The translations under genes were made by a program, and so were the position numbers. DNA of 64,000 bases from UBA4416 sp044238845. Lineage in GTDB: Bacteria; Bacteroidota; Bacteroidia; B-17B0; Aurantibacillaceae. Shown here in pieces: positions 18,733 to 28,470 of the stretch. Location of the stretch: contig JBIICN010000017.1 in assembly GCA_044238845.1 (NCBI GenBank), forward strand, positions 6,368-70,367, read 5' to 3'. The notes beneath the pieces are model-generated. The model was not told the DNA's origin. It made no database searches and worked only from the letters and a program-made list of their open reading frames with translations. Every line of letters starts with the position of its first letter. Positions within the stretch are counted from its first letter, which is position 1.

Positions 18733-21700
18733 TTATCTTAATAAAAGTAAATCGCCAGTTTTATTTATTTTTTTATCATCAATAGTTGTGGCAGTTATTT
18801 TCCATATGTAAACATCTTGCGTACAAAGATTGCCTTTGTAATATCCATCCCAACCAATGTTAATGTCTTTTGATACAAATAATAATTCCCCCCAACGTGA
18901 AAAAATATTTAATTCATATTTATCTACACCTTTTATTACGGGATGAAATATATCGTTGTTCATATCTGTGGGGTCATATACACCCCCGTTACCACCATTG
19001 GGATTTGGAGAAAAAGCATTTGGAACCTCTATGCCACTTTCTAGTTGAGCTATAATTTTTGAAGGCAAATTAAATGTATCCACACAGCCATAAATATTTG
19101 AAGCTACTAAGTATATCTGATACTCTCCAGCATCTTGATAAATATGCGATGGGTTAGTTTCAGTTGAGGTGTTTCCATCTCCAAAATTCCAATTATAACT
19201 TGATGCTCCAGAAGATAAGTTAAAGCATTGTACAGCACCAGATGGAACAAAGACTAAAGTTGGATTAGCTTGAAAAACGGCGATTGGCTTTGCAAATACT
19301 TTGATGATTTTTGATGATGTATCTTTACATCCATATCCATCTGTGCCAATTAATTGCACAGTAAAAGTTTTTGTTATTTGGGAATTATTATAATAAATAT
19401 TAGAAGTATTTTCAGAAGATGAAATATTTCCATCTCCAAAATTCCATTGATATGAGACCACATTATTTATAGGAGGAAACTTAACACTTAATGCTGTACA
19501 ACCACTATCTGGTTGAGCAATAATTGCAAATTCAGGTTTTGGATGAATAATCAATGGCATGATAATGGTATCCTTACAACCATTAATTGTTGATGCAATT
19601 AATTGAACCGTTTGTGTTATGTTTGCAGTTGTTGTATTTGTAAATGCTTGTGTAACATTAGTGTTAATTGATGTTGAAGAACCTAAATCCCAATTATAAC
19701 TTACTGCTCCAATGGAGGTATTAGTAAACGTTAATGTTTTGGGTGAGCAGGCAGGTGTATCCACCGAAAAATTTGCTTGAGGATTATGTAATACTAATAA
19801 AGGTTGTAAAATTGAATCTTTACAACCATTTTGATTTAATGCTAATAACGTGCAATTGTAGGATTGAGAAGAATTGTTACTTGAGTTGGTGTAAGTATGT
19901 GTTGTGTTAATCGTAATATCGGTATTTCCATCTCCAAATTTCCATAAATACGAAGTTGCAAATAAACTGTTATTGGTCATTGAAGTGTTTAAAGGCGAGC
20001 AAGAAACACTTGGAGTTAAAACAAAATTTGCAATTGGTTTTGCGTAAATTTCAGGAAAACCTATGGTTGTATCTTTACAACCATTAGCTGTTGTTACAAT
20101 TAACTGAACAGTATATGTAATATTACTAGATGTATTATTGGTATATGTATGAACAGGGTTTGGGATATTTGAAGTTGGAGTAAAATCACCAAAATTCCAT
20201 TGATAATTTGTCCCTCCTAATGTGTTGTTAGTAAAAGTTATTGTTTTTGAACTACATTTTGGAGTATCAATGCTAAAAATTGCATTTGGCTTGAAGAAGG
20301 TTGTTATAGGAATAATCACAGAATCTTGACAACCATTATTGTTGGTAGCAATTAGTGTACAACTATAAGTTTGATGACTAGTACTACTTAAATTTGTGTA
20401 AAAGTGATTGGTATTTATAGAGGTTGATGTTGTTCCATCCCCAAATCTCCATAAATAGGTATTTGCTAAAGTGCTAGAGTTATTCATGGTAACCAATAAT
20501 GGTGAACAACCAGCAGTTGGAGTTAATACAGCATTAACAATTGGTTTTGCGAAAATAGTTGCATTTGCACTTGCCGTATCTTTACATCCATTAGCACTTG
20601 TGGTTATTAATTGAACACTATAAGTTAAATTATTAATCGTATTATTAGTATATGTATGTGTTGGGTTTGTGACAGCAGTTAAAGGACTAGAATCTCCAAA
20701 GTTCCAACTATCTATGGAGGAGCCAACAGAAGTATTAGTAAATGTAATTGTTTTTGAAACACATCGTGGAGTATCTAATTTAAAATCAGCAAAGGGTTTA
20801 TAATATACTAAAACTGTTTTATCTAGTGAGTCTCTACATCCGTTAGAAGAAATAGCTACTAAAGAACAGGTAAATATTTGATTAACACTATTAGTCGTAT
20901 TAGTGTAGGTATGATTACTATTTGTGGTTGAAGAGGTATTTCCATCTCCAAATTTCCAAATATAAGTAGAGCCTGAAACACTCGTGTTAGTAAATGTTGT
21001 AGTTAATGGTGAGCATCCTACTGTTGGAGTCACCACAAAATTAGCTTGAGGTTTTGCAAATACTACAGGATAGCCATATGTTGTATCCGCACATGAAAAT
21101 GCATTAGATGCAATTAATTGCACCGTGTAAGTTTTGTTAGTTGTTGTGGTATTGGTGAAAACGTGAGTTGGATTTGGAGAAAAATCGAGGGCGCTTCCAT
21201 CACCAAAATCCCATTCATAAGTTACGGCTCCTAATACTGGTGGAAAGTTGACACTTAAAGGGGAGCAACCACTACTTGGAATCATCGTAAAGTTAAAAAT
21301 TGGTCTAGGATAAATGGTAACTGTTAATGAGGTGCTATCTTTACAACCGTTACTACTTGTTACTACCAATTGAGGAGTGTAAGTTTGTATTAATAAGGTC
21401 GTATTCAGGTATGTGTGTGATAAGATCGATGTAGTGGCAGTACTTGTACTAGCATCACCAAAATCCCAAAGATAACTCGTTGCTCCAACAGAATTGTTTG
21501 TAAAAGTTGAGGCAACAGGCGAACAGCCAGCGGGTGCATTTAAAGTAAATGAGGCTGTTGGTTTTGTAAACACTGTAACGCTTGAAGTATGGGTATCGGA
21601 ACAACCAGCAGCTGTTGAAGCTGTTAAATTTACAGTGTAAATAATATTTGAAGTGGTTGTATTGGTAAAGGCTTCGATAGGATCAACGAGCGTTGATGTA

Positions 21701-23517
21701 TTTCCATTTCCATAATTCCATGTATAAGAAGTGGCGCTAAGAGAGGTGTTTGTAAAATTTACAGTTAGAGTAGGGCAGCCATTAATTGGGGTTAAAGTGA
21801 AATTAGCAGTTGGCTTAACATTGATATTAATAGTTTGTGAAATCGTATCTGTACAATTTGCTGTATTAACAATTAACTCAACCGTGTAAGTGTTTTGTAT
21901 GCTGTAAGTATGAGATGGATTTTGAGTGGTTGTCGTTGCAGTTGGTGAGGCGTCGCCAAAATTCCAATGCCAATTTACAATTGGATCTCCAATACCATGC
22001 GTTGAATTATCAGTAAACGAAGCCGGAGATAACACACAAGCATTAGCTGCTGAGAAAGCTGCTGTTGGTATTCGATACACAGTAACGGGTGCTGTAAACG
22101 AATGCACACAGGTGTTAGCAGCTGTAACCGTTAAGGAAGCAACAAAATTCCCTACAGAGCTGTAATCTTGAGATGGAGGAACTTGTCCGTTAAATGTATT
22201 TCCATTTCCAAAGTTCCAATTCCAAGCAACGGCATTTACTGATTGATCGGAGAAGGTAGCGCCAATAATGGAGTTACAACCTTTATTTGGACTAATAGTG
22301 AAATCAGCTGTAGGACGAGGTAAAATGGTTATCACTACTTTGTCGGTGTCGGTGCAAGATGCACCAGCGCCACCAATTAAAGCAACAACGGTTACAGTAA
22401 ATGTACCAGGGGTATTGTAAGTAGAAGTTTGTGGACCAAAAGCTCGTGCTACAAAACCGCCTCCAGTTCCAAAATTCCATCTGTAAGAATATCCTGGGGC
22501 ACTTGTGTTTGTAAATGTAACGGCACTTCCTTGGCAAAATGGACCCGCTGGTGCAATTACCCCAGCGGTTGGAGGATTAACAATAGTAACGGATTGTACT
22601 TGAATATCAACACCACATAAGTTACTATCTTGCAATTGAACGGTGTAAGTACCAACAGATGGATACGCTACACTTAAAGGTGAAGTTGGTGGCCAAGGCC
22701 TCCAGTTAATAATAGAATCACGACCTAATCCCCAATAATTCCCTAAGTTCCATTTTTCTTCACGCTGAAAGGTGTTACCTTGTGGTACACAATTACGATT
22801 GGTGGTATTTGTAAACGTAAATACATTATCTGGCCAACATTTAATAAATGCAGATGGTGTGATAGCGGCATCATCTTTATCATAAATTTGAATAGGATTA
22901 AAATTAGCAATTGTAGGAACCGTTGTACAATAATTATCGGCTGTTAGGGTAACAGCCGTTTGACAATTTACAGTGCCGGGTAAATAATTATGTGAAATAG
23001 TTTGCCCAGCATTTGAGAAATTAAATCTTACTAATGGCGATCCATCTCCAAAGTTCCATGTAAACATAGTAGTTTCTGAAACATCTGTACTAGAGTTTGT
23101 AAACAATAAAGCTTTTGGAGCACAAGCCGTTGTTACACCTCCAATTGGAATTTGAATAGAGGCATTAACGGGTTTTTCCATCACCGCTAATCCTTTAATA
23201 ATACAACCTTGCGATGGAATTGAAATGGTAATCACAAAGGTATCAGGAGTAGCAGAATTGTAAGTGTGATTTATTAAACTATTAGCTGTGTATCCTCCCC
23301 CAACTGTATTGGATGTTCCGTCACCCCAATCAATAGTGTAGGCTCCCCAATTTGTATTTGAGGAAACATTCATGTTGTATGTGCCTGTGCCCTGACAATT
23401 AATAAAATACGGATTGTTTGATAAATTACCCAAGTAATTAAAAACTTGAGGACATTGAGCCGTTACTAATCTGGAACTGATTAGCAACAAAAATATATAT
23501 AACGTGCGTTTAAGCAT
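18733..23517 (-). CDS. Giant PKD-repeat adhesin with gliding-motility (type B T9SS) C-terminal domain
   Basis: About 1594 residues. The start at the ATG at 23517 gives the signal peptide MLKRTLYIFLLLISSRLVTA. Some 15-16 PKD-like domains follow, each marked by a W-x-FGDG variant (WNFGDG, WKFGDG, WRFGDG, WDFGDA, WNYGNG) and, from the middle on, a repeating GCSPL...FTNTS...YxWxFGDG...HxYTNT unit of about 85-90 residues with one or two conserved Cys. The last 95 residues are the type B sorting domain (PNAFSPNPNG, YELNIFSRWGELLF, WDGYYKG, DVYIWKI). It should be carried over the outer membrane by the T9SS and tethered with the help of the PorP/SprF-like protein encoded in the same operon. SprB-like adhesion or motility is the likely role. 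Confidence 0.93.
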   Translation of the reverse strand: MLKRTLYIFLLLISSRLVTAQCPQVFNYLGNLSNNPYFINCQGTGTYNMNVSSNTNWGAYTIDWGDGTSNTVGGGYTANSLINHTYNSATPDTFVITISIPSQGCIIKGLAVMEKPVNASIQIPIGGVTTACAPKALLFTNSSTDVSETTMFTWNFGDGSPLVRFNFSNAGQTISHNYLPGTVNCQTAVTLTADNYCTTVPTIANFNPIQIYDKDDAAITPSAFIKCWPDNVFTFTNTTNRNCVPQGNTFQREEKWNLGNYWGLGRDSIINWRPWPPTSPLSVAYPSVGTYTVQLQDSNLCGVDIQVQSVTIVNPPTAGVIAPAGPFCQGSAVTFTNTSAPGYSYRWNFGTGGGFVARAFGPQTSTYNTPGTFTVTVVALIGGAGASCTDTDKVVITILPRPTADFTISPNKGCNSIIGATFSDQSVNAVAWNWNFGNGNTFNGQVPPSQDYSSVGNFVASLTVTAANTCVHSFTAPVTVYRIPTAAFSAANACVLSPASFTDNSTHGIGDPIVNWHWNFGDASPTATTTTQNPSHTYSIQNTYTVELIVNTANCTDTISQTININVKPTANFTLTPINGCPTLTVNFTNTSLSATSYTWNYGNGNTSTLVDPIEAFTNTTTSNIIYTVNLTASTAAGCSDTHTSSVTVFTKPTASFTLNAPAGCSPVASTFTNNSVGATSYLWDFGDASTSTATTSILSHTYLNTTLLIQTYTPQLVVTSSNGCKDSTSLTVTIYPRPIFNFTMIPSSGCSPLSVNFPPVLGAVTYEWDFGDGSALDFSPNPTHVFTNTTTTNKTYTVQLIASNAFSCADTTYGYPVVFAKPQANFVVTPTVGCSPLTTTFTNTSVSGSTYIWKFGDGNTSSTTNSNHTYTNTTNSVNQIFTCSLVAISSNGCRDSLDKTVLVYYKPFADFKLDTPRCVSKTITFTNTSVGSSIDSWNFGDSSPLTAVTNPTHTYTNNTINNLTYSVQLITTSANGCKDTASANATIFAKPIVNAVLTPTAGCSPLLVTMNNSSTLANTYLWRFGDGTTSTSINTNHFYTNLSSTSHQTYSCTLIATNNNGCQDSVIIPITTFFKPNAIFSIDTPKCSSKTITFTNNTLGGTNYQWNFGDFTPTSNIPNPVHTYTNNTSSNITYTVQLIVTTANGCKDTTIGFPEIYAKPIANFVLTPSVSCSPLNTSMTNNSLFATSYLWKFGDGNTDITINTTHTYTNSSNNSSQSYNCTLLALNQNGCKDSILQPLLVLHNPQANFSVDTPACSPKTLTFTNTSIGAVSYNWDLGSSTSINTNVTQAFTNTTTANITQTVQLIASTINGCKDTIIMPLIIHPKPEFAIIAQPDSGCTALSVKFPPINNVVSYQWNFGDGNISSSENTSNIYYNNSQITKTFTVQLIGTDGYGCKDTSSKIIKVFAKPIAVFQANPTLVFVPSGAVQCFNLSSGASSYNWNFGDGNTSTETNPSHIYQDAGEYQIYLVASNIYGCVDTFNLPSKIIAQLESGIEVPNAFSPNPNGGNGGVYDPTDMNNDIFHPVIKGVDKYELNIFSRWGELLFVSKDINIGWDGYYKGNLCTQDVYIWKITATTIDDKKINKTGDLLLLR

Positions 23518-23531
23518 AAAGTACAAAAATA

Positions 23532-23904
23532 AAAACAGGTTTTATAAGCCGAGTTCTGTATTGTTTGTCAAAAGACGCGCAACTTTCATCATTTATCTAT
23601 GCAGCCTACCCTCCCTAATATAACCTAAGTTATTGCCACGAGTCGCAACAAAATTAGGGTTTACATGGCCTTACAACATAAGAGGTTTGTCCTATATAAT
23701 TGTTACCAACTATACATGTGAGCTCTTACCTCACATTTTCACTATGACCATCTGCCAAATGGCTGATGGCTACTTGGTTTTCTGTGACACTATCTGTTAT
23801 ATTTTTATTCCTAAAAATATACCCACCCTTTCAGGTGGCAAATTACCCTGCGTTGCCCGGACTTTCCTCCCTTAAAATAAAGAGCGATGAAACAAACCTG
23901 TTTT
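23532..23904 (-). ncRNA. rnpB: RNase P RNA, bacterial class A
   Basis: On the minus strand the sequence has the conserved 5' core GAGGAAAGTCCGGGC (near 23852-23868) and the 3' core ACAGAACTCGGCTTAT (near 23544-23562), the standard signatures of RNase P RNA. An 11-bp P1 stem (AAAACAGGTTT with AAACCTGTTTT) closes the molecule at 23532-23543 and 23894-23904, which sets the boundaries. It is the catalytic RNA that removes 5' leaders from pre-tRNAs. Open frames on the plus strand here are spurious. Confidence 0.95.
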
Positions 23905-24047
23905 GCTTAAAATTACGAAAAAATGACGAATTACGAGTAATTTTTTTTCAGATTTTGTCAATATTTAATATTGGATTAAAGTACCTATTATTTCATGCAA
24001 AAGAAATCTGTGCTATGTTATGAAAATTAACATATTAGTAAAATAGA

Positions 24048-24554
24048 TTATACACTTATTGCTTTAAGTGCTTGAATGTATATTTCAGCTCTATGCTCGG
24101 CCATGACATCTAAACATAGCATCAGAACAGCTTGTATTAATAAGCCTAATCCCAAGCCTTTCCAAAAAGTTTGAGGAGATTTGTAAAAGAGGCTAATTAA
24201 AACTATGCCAGTTATGATTAAAATAATTTCAATCCATTTATAAATTGTGAAATTTTGCATTACAATTTCCATTCTTGGCAACTCTTCCGTTTTTATATTA
24301 TCAGGTTCTTGCATTATAAAACGCGTCACTCTTTCTTGATCTTTTGGTGAACGATTGTAAACGTTTATTCCAATTATTAGTTGTATCAATCCAACTAATA
24401 ATAATGGATAAGCGAGACCTTTAAAAAATGAATATTTTATGATTCCTAAAAAAACAAGTGCTGCTGCAATTGTAATACTTCCAATAATAATGAAAAACAA
24501 ACTTTCAATTTTCTCTTCACTAAAATAATTTGCAATAAAATCTACTGAATACAT
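24048..24554 (-). CDS. Uncharacterised membrane protein downstream of a histidine kinase
   Basis: 168 residues with four predicted membrane helices (around 18-38, 48-64, 105-124, 130-150) and a soluble stretch between helices 2 and 3 (NRSPKDQERVTRFIMQEPD). It begins one base after the stop of the histidine kinase gene, so it is translated with it. I do not recognise the family. It might modulate the kinase or be regulated with it; nothing in the sequence decides. Confidence 0.7.
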   Translation of the reverse strand: MYSVDFIANYFSEEKIESLFFIIIGSITIAAALVFLGIIKYSFFKGLAYPLLLVGLIQLIIGINVYNRSPKDQERVTRFIMQEPDNIKTEELPRMEIVMQNFTIYKWIEIILIITGIVLISLFYKSPQTFWKGLGLGLLIQAVLMLCLDVMAEHRAEIYIQALKAISV

Positions 24555-24555
24555 G

Positions 24556-26529
24556 TTATACTAAAGGAACATCAATAATAACGGTTGTTCCTCTTCCAAC
24601 CGTTGAATCAAAATGAACCGACCCATTTAAAAATTCAATACGAGTTTGTATGCCTTTTAATCCAATTCCCTCAAAATTATCTAATTTGTTGGTATCAAAT
24701 CCAATACCATTATCTTCAATCATTATATTTAATTCAGACTCGTGGCGTATAAGTTGCATACTTATTCGTGATGCTTTAGCATGTTTTATAATATTGTTAA
24801 CGATTTCTTGAATGACTCTATATAAAACAGTTTCAACTTGATTTTCCAAACGAGTGTCCAAACCTACAATTTCTAAATCTACTTTTAAAGTTGGAGCGTT
24901 ACCAAGTTTGGTTATAAATTCTCTTACCGCACTTCCTAAGCCTAGCTTAATTAAGGTGTTTGGCATCATGTTATGCGATACAGCTCGAACTTCCTTTACG
25001 GAGTCATCAACTAAAGTTAAGGCATTTTCCATTGCTACTTTTTGCTCTTCGGTAGCAATTGTAATTTTAGATTCGAGGTTACTTAAGTTTAATTTCGCCG
25101 CACTTAATAATTGACCAACACCATCGTGTAAATCTTGTGCAATTCGACGACGTTCTTTTTCTTCAGCTTCTAATATTGCTTTAGTTCTGATGTCTTTTTG
25201 ATTAGCAATTTCAGCATCTAATTTTGCCTGTTGTTCAATTTGTTTTTTACGATAAAATAAAACACCTACAATGGATAATAAAATAATTAAACCGATAGTT
25301 GCAGCAATGATAATGTTTTTGATGAAGGCTTGTTTTTCTTTAGCTTCTAACTCTGCTTTGTTTTTAAGGAGTTCTAAGTCTTTTTTCTCAACATCATATT
25401 TTGTTTGCATTTCGGCCATCTGCTTGGCATTTTCAGAAGTATATACCGAATCAGAGTATTGTGCATATAATTGATGATATATCATGGCATTATGATAGTC
25501 TTTTGTTTCTTCGTATACTACCGACATCTCTCCGTATGCTTGTTTTAAATCCACATAGCTTTTAATTTCTAAAAATATAGCAGCAGATTTTTTATAAAAG
25601 TCGATACTGCTTTCGTATTGTTTTTTAAGTTTTGATACCTTTCCTAAATTGAGGTATGACAAGCCGATGCCATAATCATCGTTCATTTGCTGACGGTATA
25701 GTAAACTTTGATTGTAATATTGAGTTGCTTTCTCGTAATCCTTTAGTTGTAAATAAATCCTACCAATGTTGTTATTTAAAACTGCTAAATTATAAATGGC
25801 ATTATACTCCGTTAGTATAGTATTGGCATCATTAAAATACAAAAGTGCCGAATCTAATTCTTTTCGGTTAACGATGATGTCATTTTTTACACCTTGTTCA
25901 AATTTAATTCCGCCTAATTCAATTAAAATATTAGCTTCAATTAATGCTTTATGACTTAAGCGAGCTAAACGTAAGCCTTTAATAAAAAAATCATGAGCAC
26001 TTTTGTTTTGTTCAAGGTTATAATACAAGAGTCCTATATTTCCAAGTATGTTTGCCTGATTTGCAGAATCGCCAATTTGTTCATATAATTTCAAGGATTT
26101 AAAATTTATATCCAGAGCTTCTTTAAATTTACTTTGTCGAGTATAAACAGTAGCGATATTAGAATATATTCCTGCTGATTTTATATGATCATTTAAAGAT
26201 TGCCTTATTTTTAAAGCAACCGAATAATAATGAAGTGTGGAGTCGAACTGAGCCATTCTATTAAATACATTTCCAATATCACTGTTTGCCTGCGCGGTTT
26301 CTTTTTTATTATCAACTTTTATAGCTAACTCTAATTCCTTTTTAGCATAAAACATGGCTTTTTCAATATCATTGCTCAAAAAATTCCAACTTATATCCCC
26401 AGCTAATTTAATTTTAACCGAATCAGGTGTTTTATTTAAATTTAATAGTTTAATTAAACTATCGTTAACGGTTTGTGCTTTTAAAACACTAATAAAAATT
26501 ATAAATAATAATTGTAAATAATACTTCAT
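24556..26529 (-). CDS. TPR-containing sensor histidine kinase, NarX/DesK type (HisKA_3)
   Basis: 657 residues. The signal sequence (MKYYLQLLFIIFISVLKAQ) leads into seven or more tetratricopeptide repeats in the periplasm (for example ADIGNVFNRMAQFDSTLHYY-like units), a membrane helix near 406-425, a coiled coil (LDAEIANQKDIRTKAILEA), the HisKA_3 box ERRRIAQDLHDGVGQLLS with H468, and an HATPase domain with N-box EIVNNIIKHAKA and G-box IEDNGIGF. This kinase type works with NarL/FixJ regulators; one is encoded at 30180-30821, separated by rimO and other genes. The TPR region likely senses a protein or peptide. The tandem GG peptides lie just upstream. Confidence 0.9.
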   Translation of the reverse strand: MKYYLQLLFIIFISVLKAQTVNDSLIKLLNLNKTPDSVKIKLAGDISWNFLSNDIEKAMFYAKKELELAIKVDNKKETAQANSDIGNVFNRMAQFDSTLHYYSVALKIRQSLNDHIKSAGIYSNIATVYTRQSKFKEALDINFKSLKLYEQIGDSANQANILGNIGLLYYNLEQNKSAHDFFIKGLRLARLSHKALIEANILIELGGIKFEQGVKNDIIVNRKELDSALLYFNDANTILTEYNAIYNLAVLNNNIGRIYLQLKDYEKATQYYNQSLLYRQQMNDDYGIGLSYLNLGKVSKLKKQYESSIDFYKKSAAIFLEIKSYVDLKQAYGEMSVVYEETKDYHNAMIYHQLYAQYSDSVYTSENAKQMAEMQTKYDVEKKDLELLKNKAELEAKEKQAFIKNIIIAATIGLIILLSIVGVLFYRKKQIEQQAKLDAEIANQKDIRTKAILEAEEKERRRIAQDLHDGVGQLLSAAKLNLSNLESKITIATEEQKVAMENALTLVDDSVKEVRAVSHNMMPNTLIKLGLGSAVREFITKLGNAPTLKVDLEIVGLDTRLENQVETVLYRVIQEIVNNIIKHAKASRISMQLIRHESELNIMIEDNGIGFDTNKLDNFEGIGLKGIQTRIEFLNGSVHFDSTVGRGTTVIIDVPLV

Positions 26530-26611
26530 GAGTTTGGTATAGAATCTAGCCCTTAAATTACTAATTTACTTTTATATATATATCAAGAATTTAAAACATG
26601 TTTTATAGGAC

Positions 26612-26642
26612 ATAAAAAAAACAGCTATGTTTTTATAGCTGC
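26612..26642 (-). terminator. Rho-independent terminator of the GG-peptide genes
   Basis: On the minus strand an 8-bp stem (AGCAGCTAT pairing with ATAGCTGT, loop AAAAAC) is followed by eight U residues. It lies 23 bases after the stop of the first GG peptide and separates the peptide transcript from the histidine kinase gene. Confidence 0.75.
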
Positions 26643-26664
26643 TTTTAAATTATGATTTAATTTA

Positions 26665-26838
26665 TTAACGAATTAGTCCATTTAAATCGTCAACAATACC
26701 ATTTGTTGCGCCCTCTTTTGCTTTAAAGGTTACTTTTCCCTCAGTGCCACCAACTATTTGATTTAATTGGTTTTTGTCTAATTTTTGAACGTTAAATTTA
26801 ACTTCTTTTTTTACTGATTTTTTTAGTAAGTTTTTCAT
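26665..26838 (-). CDS. Double-glycine leader peptide precursor, copy A
   Basis: A 57-residue ORF, easily missed because of its length. It starts MKNLLKKSVKKEVKF, continues VQKLDKNQLNQIVGG with the GG at residues 30-31, and then has a 26-residue tail that contains Thr, Lys and Gly but no Cys. The leader shape (basic start, L-x-x-x-x-L-x-x-I/V-GG) is that of Bacteroidota ribosomal peptide precursors exported and cleaved by C39-peptidase ABC transporters. Copy B at 26870-27034 is paralogous in the leader, which is strong evidence that both are real. No maturation enzyme or exporter gene is in the window. Confidence 0.75.
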   Translation of the reverse strand: MKNLLKKSVKKEVKFNVQKLDKNQLNQIVGGTEGKVTFKAKEGATNGIVDDLNGLIR

Positions 26839-26869
26839 TGGATAATTTGTTAGTTGGTTAATTAATGTT

Positions 26870-27034
26870 TTATTTAATTATATTTAACACTGTTTTTTTT
26901 GAGTCGTTAAGAGATCTAATGTGAGTTGTTGTTTCATCCGCCCCACCAACTACTTTTTCTAATTGATTTTTTTCTAATTTTTGAATAGTTACTCTCGTTT
27001 CTTTTTTAGCTAGTTTTTTAAATAAATTTTTCAT
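26870..27034 (-). CDS. Double-glycine leader peptide precursor, copy B
   Basis: A 54-residue ORF, 31 bases upstream of copy A. It begins MKNLFKKLAKKETRV, then TIQKLEKNQLEKVVGG, with the GG again at 30-31. The two leaders align without gaps and about 18 of 31 positions are identical, while the tails (here 23 residues, Thr- and Lys-rich, no Cys) are unrelated: a conserved leader with a variable core, as in RiPP, bacteriocin or peptide-pheromone families. It is divergent from rimO, with about 120 bases of shared upstream region that must hold both promoters. Confidence 0.75.
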   Translation of the reverse strand: MKNLFKKLAKKETRVTIQKLEKNQLEKVVGGADETTTHIRSLNDSKKTVLNIIK

Positions 27035-27153
27035 AATGAATTGGTTATAAAGTTTACGCTAATGTAAGTTTTTTTATTGTTACATATATATTTAATCCAA
27101 TAATTCTACCAATAGTCTGCTACTAATCAATAAATTGGTATCTTTATAGCATA

Positions 27154-28467
27154 ATGAAAACAAAAACACTTAAGAAAAATAAAGTAAATGTTGTAACGTT
27201 GGGTTGCAGCAAAAACATAGTTGATAGCGAAGTATTAATGGGGCAATTAAAAGCCAATAACTTTAATGTGGAGCACGAAAGCGAAAGTGACGATCATAAC
27301 ATTGTGATAATTAATACCTGTGGTTTTGTTGAAAATGCAAAGCAAGAAAGTATTGATACTATTTTACGTTACGTTGAAGCTAAAAAGGAAGGTAACATCG
27401 AAAAGTTATATGTAACAGGTTGTTTAAGCGAAAGATATAAAGCCGATTTAGAGAAAGAAATTCCAGATGTGGACGCTTATTTTGGAACAAGAGAATTGCC
27501 TAAAATTTTAAAAACTTTAAAAGCAGATTATAAAAAAGAACTTGTAGGAGAGCGGTTGTTAACCACTCCAAATCATTATGCTTATTTTAAAATCAGCGAA
27601 GGTTGCGACAGACCTTGTAGTTTTTGCGCCATTCCTTTAATGCGTGGTGGTCATGTATCTGAACCAATAGAATCATTAGTGAGTCGTGCAAAATTATTAG
27701 CAAGCAAAGGTACTCGCGAGTTACTATTAATTGCACAAGATTTAACATATTACGGATTAGATATTTATAAAAAACGTGATTTAGCAAATTTAGTTGATCA
27801 GTTAAGTGATGTCGAAGGAATAGATTGGATACGATTGCATTATGCTTTCCCAAGTGGTTTCCCTATGGAAGTTTTGGATGTGATGAATAAACGAAGCAAC
27901 GTATGTAATTATTTAGATATGCCTTTGCAACATATTAGCGATAATATGCTAAAAAGTATGCGACGTGGTATTACCAAGCAAAAAACGATTGACACAGTCA
28001 ATCAAATTCGAGATAAAGTACCAGGCATAGCTATTAGAACTACTTTAATTGCTGGTTATCCTGGCGAAACAAAACAAGACCATGATGAAATGTTGCGTTG
28101 GGTTGAAGATTCAAAATTTGAACGCCTAGGAATTTTTACATACTCGCACGAAGAAAATACACATGCTTATTTATTAAAGGATGATGTGAAGGAGAAAGTG
28201 AAAAAAGAACGAGCGGATGCTGTGATGAAAGTTCAGCAAGAAATTTCGTATAAATTAAATCAAGAAAAAATTGGTAAAACATACAAAGTATTATTTGATA
28301 GAAAAGAGAATGATTACTTTGTTGGAAGAACAGAATTTGATAGCCCTGATGTAGATAACGAAGTATTAGTGAAAGCCACTGATACAAATTATGTGCGTAT
28401 TGGCGATTTTGCGAATGTGAAAATTAATGATGCCAGCGATTTTGATTTGTATGGTGATTTAGTGTAG
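27154..28467 (+). CDS. rimO: Ribosomal protein S12 methylthiotransferase RimO
   Basis: A 437-residue MiaB/RimO-family radical SAM enzyme that methylthiolates an Asp of ribosomal protein S12. The N-terminal UPF0004 domain holds the three cluster cysteines C18 (TLGCSKN), C56 (NTCGF) and C90 (VTGC). The radical SAM triad is C151-C155-C158 in SEGCDRPCSFC. The RGGHVSEP and GYPGET motifs and a C-terminal TRAM domain (about 370-437) follow. The NVVTLGCSKNIVDSE start is the RimO rather than MiaB version. It ends three bases before the LytTR membrane protein gene. Confidence 0.96.
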   Translation: MKTKTLKKNKVNVVTLGCSKNIVDSEVLMGQLKANNFNVEHESESDDHNIVIINTCGFVENAKQESIDTILRYVEAKKEGNIEKLYVTGCLSERYKADLEKEIPDVDAYFGTRELPKILKTLKADYKKELVGERLLTTPNHYAYFKISEGCDRPCSFCAIPLMRGGHVSEPIESLVSRAKLLASKGTRELLLIAQDLTYYGLDIYKKRDLANLVDQLSDVEGIDWIRLHYAFPSGFPMEVLDVMNKRSNVCNYLDMPLQHISDNMLKSMRRGITKQKTIDTVNQIRDKVPGIAIRTTLIAGYPGETKQDHDEMLRWVEDSKFERLGIFTYSHEENTHAYLLKDDVKEKVKKERADAVMKVQQEISYKLNQEKIGKTYKVLFDRKENDYFVGRTEFDSPDVDNEVLVKATDTNYVRIGDFANVKINDASDFDLYGDLV

Positions 28468-28470
28468 TAG

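Noticed and set aside
18900..22300. Long periodic DNA repeats, at first sight like tandem or CRISPR-type repeats
   Set aside because: The period (about 260 bases) and content are those of codons for PKD domains in one long open frame; repeats are diverged and there are no short unique spacers.
23633..24023. Open frames on the plus strand over the RNase P RNA
   Set aside because: They read the antisense of conserved rnpB cores and have no protein-like composition or start context.
27154..28467. Radical SAM gene beside GG peptides as a peptide-modifying enzyme
   Set aside because: It has all RimO features (three N-terminal cluster Cys, SEGCDRPCSFC, TRAM domain) and is divergent from the peptide genes; it is the housekeeping S12 enzyme.
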